A DNA stretch of 64,000 nucleotides. Source: Sandaracinaceae bacterium (GTDB taxonomy: Bacteria > Myxococcota_A > Polyangia > Polyangiales > Sandaracinaceae). Location: the NCBI GenBank assembly GCA_019637095.1, contig JAHBWG010000005.1:124001-188000 (forward strand), in the 5' to 3' direction. Numbering within the stretch: the first letter of the stretch is position 1; the number at the start of each line of letters is the position of its first letter. Below the pieces are notes generated by a model. It was not told where the DNA came from, did not search any database, and saw only the letters and a list, made by a program, of their open reading frames with translations. The position numbers and the translations under genes were made by a program. This document shows, one piece after another, positions 53,759-63,788 of the stretch.

Positions 53759-56700
53759 TCAGCGCAGGAGAGGGTCCTCCTGGAGCAGGCGCGGGTGGGC
53801 GCCGGCGCTGGAGCGCAGTCGCTCCGCCTCGGCGCAGAGGGCCCGGCCCTCGTCGCCGCCGAGGCGCAGGCCGCGCTGGTGCGCGGCGATCGCCGCGCTC
53901 AGGTGTTGGCCCAGGGCGCGCGCTTCGCGCTCCGCGCGCGCGAGCAGGGCCACCGCTGCCTCCGGGTGGCCGCGGGCGTCCTCGGCGTAGGCGAGCGCGC
54001 GGGTGGCGCCGCTCGTGTAGAACGGGGGCGCGGCCTGCGCGCGCGCGGCCCAGCGCTTCACGCGGCGCGCGGAGGCGTCGCGATCGCCGGCGCGCAGCGC
54101 CTGCGCTTCCGCGAGCGCGGCCATCGTGGCCACGACCCCCACGTACATCTGCTCGAGCGAGGCGCGGCCGGCGCGCTCGAGCGCCGCAAAGACGGTCGCC
54201 CGCGTGCGCTTGGGGTCGGTGTCCGTGTAGAGGCACGCGAACGTGCGGGTCGTCGCCGCGATCGGGAGGAAGAAGAGCGGCATGGCGTCGCCGAGCGCAG
54301 CCTCCGCCTCGTCGAGGACGCGCACGGCGTCCGTGGCGTCGCCCCGCACCACGTGCCAGCCCGCGAGCGTGAAGTCGACCTGCGAGCGCAGCGCGTGGTG
54401 GTGGCTGCCGCGGCCGAGCGCGCGCAGGCGCGCCATGGACGCGTCGAAGGCGACGAGCCGCTCGGCGTAGAGGTCGAGCGCGGCGAGGTGCGAGACGACC
54501 ATGCCGTGCCCGTAGCTGCCGGCGCCACCGTTGCGCTCCACGGCGTCCGCCGCGCTCGCGAGCGCGGCCTGCGCTTCGTCCCACGCGCCGAGCCGCTTGC
54601 GCTCGAGGCCGGCGATCGCGGGCTCGAGCGCGCACAGGTCGGGGTGCGTCCGCGGCGCGTCGCCGAGGATCGCGCGGGCGCTCGCGAGGTAGCGCGCGGC
54701 GAGCGGGACGGGCGCGCGCTTGGGGCTGCCGAGCTCGGCGAGGTAGGCGAAGAGGAGGTCGCACCACGCGGCCTCGACCGCCGCGCCGTGGCGCGCGAAG
54801 CGCTCGCGGGCGCGACGGAGGAAGCGGATCCCGGCGAGCGGCTCGAAGTAGCTGAGGATCTGGCCGAGCCGCAGGTCGCGATCCGCGAGGGCCGCGCCCG
54901 CGGCGTCGCGCACGCCGGCCACGCGCGCGCGCGCGGGGCCGCGGATGAAGCCGATCGCGGCGAAGAGATCGCGCGCAGGCGAGACGAGCGCGGCGCGATC
55001 CCCGGCGAGGGCGAGCGCCTCGGCCAGGCGCCGGCGCCCCGCGTCGATCTGGTTGGCGGCGAGGCGCGCGTGCGCCTCCTCGAAGGCGGCGTCGGGCGCG
55101 CGCGCGGGCGCGACGCGCGCGAGCTCGGCGTACGCGTCCGCCGCCTCGAGGTAGCGCGCCGCGCGGGTGAGCGCCGCGGCCCGCGCCTCGAGGTGCGCCG
55201 CGTGCGCCTCGCCCGCCGTGTGGGTCGCGAGCAGCTCGTAGAGATCGGCGGCGAGGTCGTGGGCGTGGCGCGCGACCGCGTCCACGGCCGCGCGCTCGGC
55301 GAGCCCGAGCGCGTCCGACGCGCGGCCCGCGCGCACGAGGTGCTGCGTCACGCGGAGCGGGTCGGCGTCCGGCTGCGCGAGCAGCCGCTCGGCGATGACG
55401 TGGTGCGCGTGCGCGCGCTCGCCGGCCGCGAGCGCGCCCTCGACCGCGCGGCGCACGCTGTCGTGGTAGAGGCTCGCCCGGCCGCCGGCGCCCGCCGGTC
55501 CGGCGCGGCGCACGAGGCCGTCGTCGGCGAGCGCGCCCAGGCGATCCTCGACCGCGCCCGCCGCCCAGCCGACGCGCGCGGCGAGCTCGCCCGTGCCGGT
55601 CCAGCCGTCCTCGGCGGCGAGCAGGGCGACGAGCGCGCGGTCGCCGCCGTCGAGCGCGCCGACGCGCTCGCCCAGCCAGTCGGTCGGCGCGCCCTCGTCG
55701 GCGTGCGCGAGGCGACGGCCGAGCTGTTCGGCCAAGAGCGGTCGGCCGGCGCACGCGGCGACGCGCGCGCGCACCTCGGGCTCGTCGAGCGTCGGCGCGA
55801 AGCGGCGCGCGATCGCGACCAGCGCGTCGTCGTCGAGCGGCGGCACGTGCTGGACGTGCGCGCGCTCGACCGAGGACGCCCACGTCGAGGCGGCGGTCGC
55901 GTCGACGTCGTCCCGCAGCGTCGCGACGATCGCGACGCCCGCCGGCTCGTAGAGCGCGATCTGCCCGAGCAGCCACGTCGCGTCGGCGTCGGCCCACTGG
56001 AGATCGTCGAGCGCGAGCACCACGCCCGCGTGCGCCCGCGCGACCGCGCCGAGGAGGCGCGCGAGCGCGGCGGCGGCGTCGAGCCGCGTCCGCGCCGCGA
56101 GCGGCGCGCCGAGCGCGGGGAAGAGCGCTGCCGCGTCGGCGCGCGCGCGCGCCACGGCCGGGTCGTCCAGGAGCCGCGGCGTGAGGTGCCCGGCGAGCGC
56201 GTCGATCGCCTCGTCGATCCCCGAGAACGCGACGCGCTCGCTCGCGCGGCCGCGCGCGCGGAGGACCACCGCGCCCTCGCGCTCGGCGGCGCGCACGCCG
56301 TCTTCGAGCAGCGCGGACTTGCCGGCGCCCGTCGGCCCCGAGAGGACGAGCATCGCGAAGCCGCCGTCGCGCGCGGCGCCGAGCCGCTCGTGGATCGAGG
56401 CGCGGAGCGCGTCGCGTCCCACGAGCTCTTCACGGCTCGCGTCGAGCTCCGGCAGGGCCGGCGGGCGTCCGCCGAGCGCGGGCACCAGCGTCCGCGCGAG
56501 GGCGCGCAGGCTCGGGCGCTCGGCGGGGTCCTTGGCGAGCAGGCGTCGCGTCGCCTCGATGAGCGCTTCCGGAGCGAGCGGTGCGAGCTCGGCGAGGTCG
56601 GGCGGGGCGCCCGCGAGGTGCAGGACCAGGAGCTGCGTCACGTTCGGCGCGAGGAACGGCGGCCGCCCGCACGCGAGCTCGAAGAGCATCACGCCGAGCG

Positions 56701-57418
56701 CGTAGAGATCGAGCTCGGGCGCCGGCGGGAGCTGCTTGATCTGCTCGGGCGCGAGGTAGGCGGGCGTGCCGACGATGCCCTCGGCGCGGCGCGCGCTCGC
56801 CTCCGCGAGGATGCCGAAGTCGAGCAGGCGCGCGCGCCCCGTCGCGTCGACGATGACGTTGCTCGGCTTGAGATCGCGGTGGACGAGCCCGTGCGCGTGC
56901 AGGTGCGCGAGGCCCTCGATCACCCACGGCAGCGCGAGCGCGAGGCGCGCGACGTCGAGCGCACCGGGATGCCGGTCCACCACGGTCGCGTCGTCGAACG
57001 CGTGCTCGCCGCTCGGCGAGGTCGCGGCGAACGCGGGGCCGGGCGCGGTGCCCGTCGCGGCGTCGCTCGCGTAGAGGCGGTCGGGGACCGTGCGCTCGTC
57101 CCCGCTGATCGGGCGGGGACCGCCGGCCGCGACGGGGCGGCAGTAGTCGGCGAGGTCCTGCCCGTCGACCGCCTCCATCGTGAAGAAGAGGCCCTGGTCG
57201 TCCTCTCCGAGCTCGTGGACGCGGACGAGCGCCGGGTGACGGAGCCGCTCCACCGCGCGGAACTCGCGCTTGAAGCGGACGCGCGCGCTCGCGTCGGCGA
57301 CGAGGGCCCGCTTGCGGGCGACGCGCTCGCCGCGCTCGAGATCGTCGACGAGCTCGACGTCTCCCATCCCGCCGCGCCCGAGGCGGCGGACGAAGCGGTA
57401 GCGCGCGCCGTCGCCCAC
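53759..57418 (-). CDS. PknK-like serine/threonine kinase fused to AAA-type ATPase and TPR region
   Basis: A 1219-residue soluble protein. Kinase domain about 8-330: GRGGMGDVELV, HRDLKPSNVIV, LDFGI, GTPAYLAPEQ. A STAND/AAA ATPase follows at about 370-700, with Walker A GPTGAGKS and Walker B VVLALDDLQWAD. The rest is helical repeats of TPR type (LAADLYELLATHTAGEA, ARYLEAADAYAELARV). The GTG 57416-57418 is set by AGGGGG four bases upstream and by the ten-base gap after the preceding gene. PknK-type proteins are transcriptional or stress-response kinases, but here there is no DNA-binding domain at the C-terminus. Last gene of the ABC operon. Confidence 0.9.
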   Translation of the reverse strand: MGDGARYRFVRRLGRGGMGDVELVDDLERGERVARKRALVADASARVRFKREFRAVERLRHPALVRVHELGEDDQGLFFTMEAVDGQDLADYCRPVAAGGPRPISGDERTVPDRLYASDAATGTAPGPAFAATSPSGEHAFDDATVVDRHPGALDVARLALALPWVIEGLAHLHAHGLVHRDLKPSNVIVDATGRARLLDFGILAEASARRAEGIVGTPAYLAPEQIKQLPPAPELDLYALGVMLFELACGRPPFLAPNVTQLLVLHLAGAPPDLAELAPLAPEALIEATRRLLAKDPAERPSLRALARTLVPALGGRPPALPELDASREELVGRDALRASIHERLGAARDGGFAMLVLSGPTGAGKSALLEDGVRAAEREGAVVLRARGRASERVAFSGIDEAIDALAGHLTPRLLDDPAVARARADAAALFPALGAPLAARTRLDAAAALARLLGAVARAHAGVVLALDDLQWADADATWLLGQIALYEPAGVAIVATLRDDVDATAASTWASSVERAHVQHVPPLDDDALVAIARRFAPTLDEPEVRARVAACAGRPLLAEQLGRRLAHADEGAPTDWLGERVGALDGGDRALVALLAAEDGWTGTGELAARVGWAAGAVEDRLGALADDGLVRRAGPAGAGGRASLYHDSVRRAVEGALAAGERAHAHHVIAERLLAQPDADPLRVTQHLVRAGRASDALGLAERAAVDAVARHAHDLAADLYELLATHTAGEAHAAHLEARAAALTRAARYLEAADAYAELARVAPARAPDAAFEEAHARLAANQIDAGRRRLAEALALAGDRAALVSPARDLFAAIGFIRGPARARVAGVRDAAGAALADRDLRLGQILSYFEPLAGIRFLRRARERFARHGAAVEAAWCDLLFAYLAELGSPKRAPVPLAARYLASARAILGDAPRTHPDLCALEPAIAGLERKRLGAWDEAQAALASAADAVERNGGAGSYGHGMVVSHLAALDLYAERLVAFDASMARLRALGRGSHHHALRSQVDFTLAGWHVVRGDATDAVRVLDEAEAALGDAMPLFFLPIAATTRTFACLYTDTDPKRTRATVFAALERAGRASLEQMYVGVVATMAALAEAQALRAGDRDASARRVKRWAARAQAAPPFYTSGATRALAYAEDARGHPEAAVALLARAEREARALGQHLSAAIAAHQRGLRLGGDEGRALCAEAERLRSSAGAHPRLLQEDPLLR

Positions 57419-57428
57419 GAGGCCCCCT

Positions 57429-58439
57429 CTACCACGGTGCGCCGGAGGCCGGCGCGCGTCGCTCGATCCAGGCCTCGATCGCCGCGGCCATCGCGAGCTC
57501 GCCGATCCGAGCGCTCGCCTCGAGCGTCTGGCCACCGCGATCGCGGCCGGAGAGGACCACCTGCGCGTCGTGGGCCCGCGCGCGGGTGGCGCCGATCGGG
57601 AAGACGCGCACCGCGCCGCCGTCGAGCGGGATCGTCGCGTAGTCGGCGGTGAGCCGCCCCGCGCCGAGCGGGCGGTGCGGCTGCTCCTCGAGCCAGCGCA
57701 GGAACGGCGAGCCGTCCTCGGGCGCGGGCCGCCCCTCCCGGTAGGCGCTCCCCTGGTCCGGGCCGCCGCGTGTGACGTCGACGACGTAGAGGCTGCGCGG
57801 CGCCGGCTCCGCGCCGAGCGCGTCGAGCTCGGCGAGCGCGGCGAAGAGGTGGTTCTCGTCGCGGTGCTCCACGAGCGCGCGCTCGATCGCGGCGCGAAAG
57901 CCGTCCTGCGTCTCGATGACCGTGCGGGGACTGCGCCCGTCCGCGTCATCCATCCAGCGGAGGGGGAAGTCGGGGGTGAGGCCGGCGACGACGAGCGCGG
58001 CCGGCGGGCGCGCGTTGCGGAACAAGAGGTCCAGCCGGTGCTCCCCCTGCCCGAGGGTGAGCGACCACGCGCTGAGGTAAGCGTCGTGGCCCAGGCGCGA
58101 GCGGACGATCGCGGTGTGGCGCGCTCGCAGATCGAACGTCCGCCTCACCGGCGCGAGCTCGGTCAGCAGCTCGCCCTGGATCACGCAGTCGAGCAGCGAG
58201 GAGCGCACCTCGAGCGCGAGGGAGAGCACGAACGCGGCGGGGATCAGCGCGACGACCGCGCCGGCGACCGCGCTCGCCAGGAGCTCGACGAGCGAAAGCG
58301 AGGACGCGGCGGCGAGCGTGAGGCCGACCCCGAGCCCGGCGCCGGCGAGGAGGAACACCGTGAGGATCACCACGCTCGGCGGGCCGGCGAGGGGCTCGCG
58401 GATCACGCGGTAGGGGTACGAGCGCTCGCCCGCGCTCAC
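57429..58439 (-). CDS. Membrane protein of unknown function in the ABC-kinase operon
   Basis: A 336-residue protein with two hydrophobic segments (about 22-45 and 52-75) close to the N-terminus and a soluble domain of about 250 residues. The latter contains YLSAWSLTLGQGEHRLDLLF and IPLDGGAVRVFPIGATRARAHD. I do not recognise it. Its start overlaps the stop of the HEAT-repeat permease by 4 bases and it ends ten bases before the kinase. So it belongs to the same transcript and may link permease and kinase. Confidence 0.7.
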   Translation of the reverse strand: MSAGERSYPYRVIREPLAGPPSVVILTVFLLAGAGLGVGLTLAAASSLSLVELLASAVAGAVVALIPAAFVLSLALEVRSSLLDCVIQGELLTELAPVRRTFDLRARHTAIVRSRLGHDAYLSAWSLTLGQGEHRLDLLFRNARPPAALVVAGLTPDFPLRWMDDADGRSPRTVIETQDGFRAAIERALVEHRDENHLFAALAELDALGAEPAPRSLYVVDVTRGGPDQGSAYREGRPAPEDGSPFLRWLEEQPHRPLGAGRLTADYATIPLDGGAVRVFPIGATRARAHDAQVVLSGRDRGGQTLEASARIGELAMAAAIEAWIERRAPASGAPW

Positions 58440-61400
58440 CGCGCCTCACCGGCGAGCTGCGCGAGCGCGCGGCGCGCCTCCGCGGCGCCGCGCGCGCGGC
58501 TGTCGCGCACGTCGAGCGCGGCCGCGCGGCCGCCGGAGCACGCGAGCCCGGCGGCGGCGAGCCGCCGGCTCTCCGCCGAGTCGCTGCGGGTGAGCGTCTC
58601 GAGCAGCTCGCGCCGGAGCTCGAGCGCGTCGGGTGCGCGCAGCCCCTCCGGCGGGCTCTCGAGCGCGGCGCACAGCTTCTGGAGGGGCAGCCCGAAGCCC
58701 GCGTCGCGCAGCGGGACCGCCGCGGCGAGCGCGGGCAGCACCGGGCGGCCGCGGACGAAGAGCCATGGCGGCGCCTCGAGGTCGGCGCTCAGCGCGGTGC
58801 GCAGCGCGTCGTCGCGCGCGACGCGCGCCGCGAGCGGCCCCGCGGTGGACGAGTCGCCGCCGAGCGCGAGCACGAGCGCGGCGTGCCGGCCCCCGCGCTC
58901 GTCGCCGAGCAGGCCCACGAGCTCCTGGCGGCTCGGCGCGTGGTGCGCGAGGCCGAGCACGAGCGCGGCGTCGCGGGTGCGCTCGTCGTCCGCGCCCCCG
59001 CGGACGAACCCGAGCAGGCGCGGGACGCTCGCGCTCGCGACGCCCCCGCTCAAGAGCCGCCGCAGCGCCGCGCGCACCGGGCGCGCCGTGCGCGGATCCG
59101 ACAGCGGCTCCATCGCGCGGTCGCGCAGCGCGTCGTCGGCGAGCACCCCGAGCGCGTCCGCGATCGCGGCGCGCAGGCGCGCGTCGGTCTCGGGCGCCAG
59201 GAGCTGCGCGTAGAGCGCGTCGGCGGAGCCGGCGCGACCGAGCTCCGTGATCGTGTCGAGCGCCGCCAGGCGCAGCTCGCCTTGCTCGCGCGTGAGCTGC
59301 GCCGGGAGCGGCTCGGCGAGCTCGCGATCGGCCAGCTCGGCCGCGCGCTCCGAGCCGCAGCGCGAGAGCGCCCGCATCACGCCCGCGCGCAAGGGGCGCT
59401 GCGTCGCGAGGCGCAGGAGCTGGCGCTGGGTCTCCTCGCCGCAGGCGCGCGCCCGACCGAGCGCGTCGATGGCGGCGCGCCGCCGCGGCTCCGTCGTCGC
59501 GCGGCCGGTCGCCATCGCGAGCAGCGGCGCTTCGACGACCTCGGCGCGGCTCGAGCGGCCGAGCAGCTCGATCGCCGGCAGCGCCTCGGTGTCGTCCGCG
59601 CTCTCGAGCAGCGGCCCGAGCACCTCGAGCACGCGCGCGTCGCCCGCGCCGGCCAGCGCGAGCGCGGCGTCGAGCCGGTCCTGGATCGACGGACTCTGGG
59701 TGCGCTCGATCTCGGCGTGGAGCGCGGCGCCGGCGCGCGGATCGAGCGAGATCGCCATCTCGTGCATGATCCAGCGGTGCGCGGGCGCGTCCGGCGCGTG
59801 TGGCAGGAGCAGGCCGAGCCCGGCGGCGCCGGCCTCCTGGCGCATGCGCGTGTAGAGGCCGTTCCAGCGGGCGCCGCTCGCGAGCGCGGTCGCGACGAGC
59901 GGCGCCGCCGCGGCGACGTCGCACCGCGCGAGCGTGACCAGCGCGGTGTCGGCGGTCGCCTCGTCCGCGTCGCGCGCCACCCGCGCGATCGCGGCGCTGT
60001 CGTCGGGCTCGCAGTAGTCGCCGAGGTGGTAGGCGGCGAGCTGGCGGATCGTCGCGGACTCGTGCCCGAGCGCGGCGAGCAGGCCCTCGCGCGCCATCAT
60101 GGCGGCGAGCTCGCGGGGGTCGTAGCTCGCCATCGAGGGCGGAGCGCCGGCCGCGATCGACGCGAGGACCGGCGGCACGCCGCGCCCGTCGCCCGCGCGC
60201 ACGAGCGCCCACCCGGCGTCGCGACGGAGCTCCGGGTCCTCGCGCTCGAGCAGGCTGGCGAGCGCGCTCGCCGCGGCGTTGGCCGCCGGCGCGCCGATCG
60301 CCGCGAGGGCCTCGATCGCCGCGCCGCGCGCCGCGTCGTCGTCGAGCATCGGGATCAGGCGCGGCACCGACGAGCCGTCGCGCTGCGCGCCGAGGAAGCG
60401 GATCGCGCGGGCGCGCGGCTCGGCGTCGAGGCGCGCGAGGTCGATGGCGCGCACGCGCTCGAGCGCCTCCGCGGGCGGCAGCGCGAGCGCGGCGCTCAGC
60501 GCGGCGGCGGCCTCGTCGCGCCCGCGCATCTCGAGGAACACCATCGTGCCGGCGACCGCGCCCAGCACGAGCAGGAGCGGGACGCCGATCTTCACGCCGA
60601 GGGGGATCTTCTTCGACTGCGCGAGGAAGACCATCGTCCCCATGATCGTCCCGGTGAAGCCGCGCTTGGCGAACGCCTGCGTCGGCTTCTTCGCCACGAG
60701 GCCCTCGGGGGCCGCGGGGAGCGGCGCGAACGGATCGGCGGGCGGCGCGGCGGGCGGCGACGGGTCGCCGAGGCGCTCCAGCGCCGCCGCCTCGCGCCCG
60801 AGCGCGCGGTGGCCGGCCCAGGCCTGCCCGCCCAGGAGCAGGACGAGCCCGGCCTGCCACAGCCAGAAGCCGTGCGCGAGGAGGCCGCTCGTCGCCGCGT
60901 GCGGCAGCTCGGGCGGGACGCCGTTCGTGACCACCGCGATGTGCGTCGCGGGCGACATGAGCCCGACGAAGAAGCCGGCCGCCGCCAGGGGGTGCGCGCC
61001 GCCGAGCTCGTCGTGGCGGGCCAGCTCGACCGAGATCGTGGCCGCGATCAGCGGCAGGAAGACCAGCCCGCCCATGAACAGCGCCGCGCCGATGAGGGAG
61101 CGCTCGGCGCCGAGCGACCGCGCGGCCGTCGCCTTGATCGTCAGCAGGGCCACGAGCGCGGTCGCGACGAGCGTGACCAGGACCCCCGACGAGGTGGCGA
61201 ACGTGGCGGCAGGCGAGCTCCAGCCCGGCGCCGCCCGGTCGCGCGGGTCGGGCAGCGGCTCGAGGGCGGCGACGGCCTCCCAGGCGCCGGTGAAGCCCAG
61301 GGTGTGCAGGGCGATCACGCCGGCGGCCACGACGAGGAACGCGGCCACGTCCATGGCGGCCGGCCCCAGGTTCGCCCCGCCCGCCGGCCAGCGGACGCTC

Positions 61401-62575
61401 GCCTGGGGCCAGCCGCCGCCCATGCCGACGAGCGGCAGGACGAGCGCCGCGCCGCAGGCGAGCTGGGCGAAGGCCACGAGCGAGGCCGAGTAGCCCATCC
61501 CGGCCACCGTGTCGGGGTCGAACACGGCCGACAGCGTCAGCGCGGCGAAGAGGAGCGCCAGGCCGACCTGCTGCAGCCAGCGCAGCGGCAGGATCAGGCG
61601 CGTCAGCCGCGGCCCCCGGTTCTCGAACAGGAAGGCCAGCTCCACGCGCCGCACCAGCAGCGGCCGCACGCGCCGGAAGAAGGCCCGGCGCGCGTCGCCC
61701 GGCAGGACGACCAGGCCGAACGTGTTCAGCCCGGGCGGCCGCCCCTGGAGCGGGCCGACGACGAGGGTCACGGCCGCCAGGAGCCCCAGCGCCGCCCACA
61801 CGCCGAGCGCCCACAGCGGCCAGGGGAGCTCGAGGCCGAAGGGGCGCGGGTCGCCGTAGAGGCGCTCGGCCGTCGACGCCCACGCGCCGCTCATGGCGGG
61901 CACCAGCGGCTGGATGAGGAAGCGCACCGGCGTGAGGCACGCCAGCGTCGACGGCATGGGCGTCAGGTCGACGAGGACCATGGCGGCGAAGAGGCCCCAG
62001 GCCAGGAGCAGCGCCAGCACCTCGTGCAGGAGGACGCCCAGGGCCATGGTCACCAGCAGGAGCAGGTTGGCGTAGGCGTAGAGGAGGACGTAGGCCAGGA
62101 GCGTGCGGCCGACGGACGCGCCGCCGAGGAGGCCGAAGAGGGTCACGAACGGCAGCGACGCGCCGAGGAGCGCCAGGAAGAACGGCTGGCAGGCGGCCCA
62201 CTTGCCCGCGTGGTAGCGAAGCGGCGTGATCCCGGTCGTCACGAGCTGGTCGAGGTAGCCGCGCCAGCGCGGGCCCTCGAGCAGCCCCACGGCGCGTAGG
62301 GGCACGAAGAGCGTCAGGAACAGGGCCACGACGCCGAGCGCGACGAAGGTCAGGAACGGCCCCGTGCCCAGGGTGACGACCGCCTCGCGCACGGCGCGGT
62401 CGTGCTGCGCCCCGAGGAGCAGGCTCGCGGCGGACGCCGCGCCGATCGCCAGCGCCTCGAGCCCGAGCCACAGCCCCACCTTGTGGGCGGCGAGCATCGA
62501 GCGCGCCTCCTGCTCGGCGGTGGGGTTGTCCCACAGGTAGGCCGCGGCCGCGGCCAGGCGCGCGCGCGCGCTCAC
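58436..62575 (-). CDS. ABC-2-type membrane protein fused to a HEAT-repeat domain
   Basis: A 1379-residue protein. Residues about 35-620 hold twelve or so hydrophobic segments with long loops, as in ABC-2-type permeases (LALIGAASAASLLLG, LLVTMALGVLLHEVLALLLAWG). A connecting segment (about 640-700) contains another transmembrane helix (LLLVLGAVAGTMVFL). Residues about 705-1370 are tandem HEAT/PBS-lyase repeats of about 30 residues (RLIPMLDDDAARGAAIEALAAIG, DLRAAIADALGVLADDALRDRAM). HEAT domains usually bind other proteins. The permease half favours GCC/CTG codons, the HEAT half GCG/CTC. GTG start, overlapping the ATPase stop (GTGA). Confidence 0.85.
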   Translation of the reverse strand: MSARARLAAAAAYLWDNPTAEQEARSMLAAHKVGLWLGLEALAIGAASAASLLLGAQHDRAVREAVVTLGTGPFLTFVALGVVALFLTLFVPLRAVGLLEGPRWRGYLDQLVTTGITPLRYHAGKWAACQPFFLALLGASLPFVTLFGLLGGASVGRTLLAYVLLYAYANLLLLVTMALGVLLHEVLALLLAWGLFAAMVLVDLTPMPSTLACLTPVRFLIQPLVPAMSGAWASTAERLYGDPRPFGLELPWPLWALGVWAALGLLAAVTLVVGPLQGRPPGLNTFGLVVLPGDARRAFFRRVRPLLVRRVELAFLFENRGPRLTRLILPLRWLQQVGLALLFAALTLSAVFDPDTVAGMGYSASLVAFAQLACGAALVLPLVGMGGGWPQASVRWPAGGANLGPAAMDVAAFLVVAAGVIALHTLGFTGAWEAVAALEPLPDPRDRAAPGWSSPAATFATSSGVLVTLVATALVALLTIKATAARSLGAERSLIGAALFMGGLVFLPLIAATISVELARHDELGGAHPLAAAGFFVGLMSPATHIAVVTNGVPPELPHAATSGLLAHGFWLWQAGLVLLLGGQAWAGHRALGREAAALERLGDPSPPAAPPADPFAPLPAAPEGLVAKKPTQAFAKRGFTGTIMGTMVFLAQSKKIPLGVKIGVPLLLVLGAVAGTMVFLEMRGRDEAAAALSAALALPPAEALERVRAIDLARLDAEPRARAIRFLGAQRDGSSVPRLIPMLDDDAARGAAIEALAAIGAPAANAAASALASLLEREDPELRRDAGWALVRAGDGRGVPPVLASIAAGAPPSMASYDPRELAAMMAREGLLAALGHESATIRQLAAYHLGDYCEPDDSAAIARVARDADEATADTALVTLARCDVAAAAPLVATALASGARWNGLYTRMRQEAGAAGLGLLLPHAPDAPAHRWIMHEMAISLDPRAGAALHAEIERTQSPSIQDRLDAALALAGAGDARVLEVLGPLLESADDTEALPAIELLGRSSRAEVVEAPLLAMATGRATTEPRRRAAIDALGRARACGEETQRQLLRLATQRPLRAGVMRALSRCGSERAAELADRELAEPLPAQLTREQGELRLAALDTITELGRAGSADALYAQLLAPETDARLRAAIADALGVLADDALRDRAMEPLSDPRTARPVRAALRRLLSGGVASASVPRLLGFVRGGADDERTRDAALVLGLAHHAPSRQELVGLLGDERGGRHAALVLALGGDSSTAGPLAARVARDDALRTALSADLEAPPWLFVRGRPVLPALAAAVPLRDAGFGLPLQKLCAALESPPEGLRAPDALELRRELLETLTRSDSAESRRLAAAGLACSGGRAAALDVRDSRARGAAEARRALAQLAGEAR

Positions 62576-63510
62576 AGGATCGTCCCCTCGGTGCGCCGCA
62601 GGAACACGTCCTCGAGCCGGGGGCCGTCCTCCTCGAGCCCCAGGACGGCGACGTCGGCCTCGATCAGGGCGCGCAGGGCCGCGTTGGCGCTGCGCGCGCG
62701 GGTGCGCAGGCGCAGGGCGTCGTGCTCGCGCGCGACGCCGCGCACGTCGGGGAGGGTCAGCAGCAGCACCTCGGCGCGCGCGGCGTCGTCGGGCGGCACG
62801 CGCAGGCGCCAGGCGCGCTCCTCGGCCGGGCCGCGCATGGCCTCGGTGAGCGTGGCGATCGCGCCGTGCGTGACGAGCTGGCCGTGCTCGATGATCGCCA
62901 CCGCGTCGCAGATCTCCTCCAGGTCGGCCAGGATGTGGCTGGAGAGGATGATCGTCTTGCCCAGGCGGTTCAGCTCGAGCAGCACCTCGCGCACCTCGAT
63001 GCGCGCGCGCGGGTCGAGGCCAGCCGCCGGCTCGTCGAGGACGAGCAGGTCAGGGTCGTGGACGAGGGTCTTGGCGATCAGGATGCGCTGCTTGATCCCG
63101 GTCGAGCCGGCGCTGACGAGCGTGTCGCGCCGGTCGCGCAGGTCGACCAGCTCGAGCACGTCCTCGACCCGCCGCGCCCGCTCGGCGCGCGGCACGCCGG
63201 CGGCGGCGCCGAAGTAGTTGAGGTACTCCTCGACGGTCATGTCGGGCATGCGGCCGAACTCGGCCGGCATGTATCCCAGGCGCCGGCGGATGGGCCCGGC
63301 GGCCAGGCGCACGTCGCGCCCGAAGATCGTCACGCTGCCGCGGTCGGGGCGGGCGAGGGTGGCGATGCAGCGCAGGAGCGACGTCTTGCCCGCGCCGTTG
63401 GGGCCGATCAGGCCGAGGAGCGCCCCGCGCTCGATCCGGAGCGACACGCCGGCCACGGCCACGGTCGCGTCGTAGCGCTTCCAGACGTCGCGGACCTCGA
63501 CCACGGCCAT
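62572..63510 (-). CDS. ABC transporter ATP-binding protein
   Basis: A 312-residue ATPase that powers the fused permease. Motifs: Walker A GPNGAGKTS, Q-loop PAEFGRM, signature GSTGIKQRI (STGIKQ in place of SGGQ-type), Walker B LLVLDEPAAGLDP and switch His in ILSSHILAD. A C-terminal regulatory segment of about 80 residues follows (AWRLRVPPDDAARAEV). The chosen start is ATG 63510; ATG 63522 and 63549 are alternatives. It leads the operon. A 278-base gap lies upstream to the next start at 63789. Confidence 0.94.
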   Translation of the reverse strand: MAVVEVRDVWKRYDATVAVAGVSLRIERGALLGLIGPNGAGKTSLLRCIATLARPDRGSVTIFGRDVRLAAGPIRRRLGYMPAEFGRMPDMTVEEYLNYFGAAAGVPRAERARRVEDVLELVDLRDRRDTLVSAGSTGIKQRILIAKTLVHDPDLLVLDEPAAGLDPRARIEVREVLLELNRLGKTIILSSHILADLEEICDAVAIIEHGQLVTHGAIATLTEAMRGPAEERAWRLRVPPDDAARAEVLLLTLPDVRGVAREHDALRLRTRARSANAALRALIEADVAVLGLEEDGPRLEDVFLRRTEGTIL

Positions 63511-63788
63511 GCGCGACGGCATGTTACAGCCGCCCGCCGGGCGGCGCACGCGCCCCGCGTGTCGCCCTGGCCGCAGGGGCGGGAGCCGACTTGCACGGCG
63601 AGGGCGGCCCGATCATGATCCCCGCGGACCACCGGGCGATGGGCGCCCGGGGCGGACCTGGCGGGGACCGCGCCCGGCGAAGCCGGTGGCCAGCAGACGT
63701 GATCTGGTGGCGTGTGTCCCGCCTCGGCGGCACACCGAACAAACCGTGCGTCGCGCGCACCGCGGCGCACCGCTTTCGAGGAGGACCC

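Noticed and set aside
53594-57652. A 1352-residue plus-strand frame.
   Set aside because: It begins inside tmRNA and is antisense to the PknK-like kinase. Composition is Arg/Glu/Ala-rich without domains, typical of high-G+C shadow frames.
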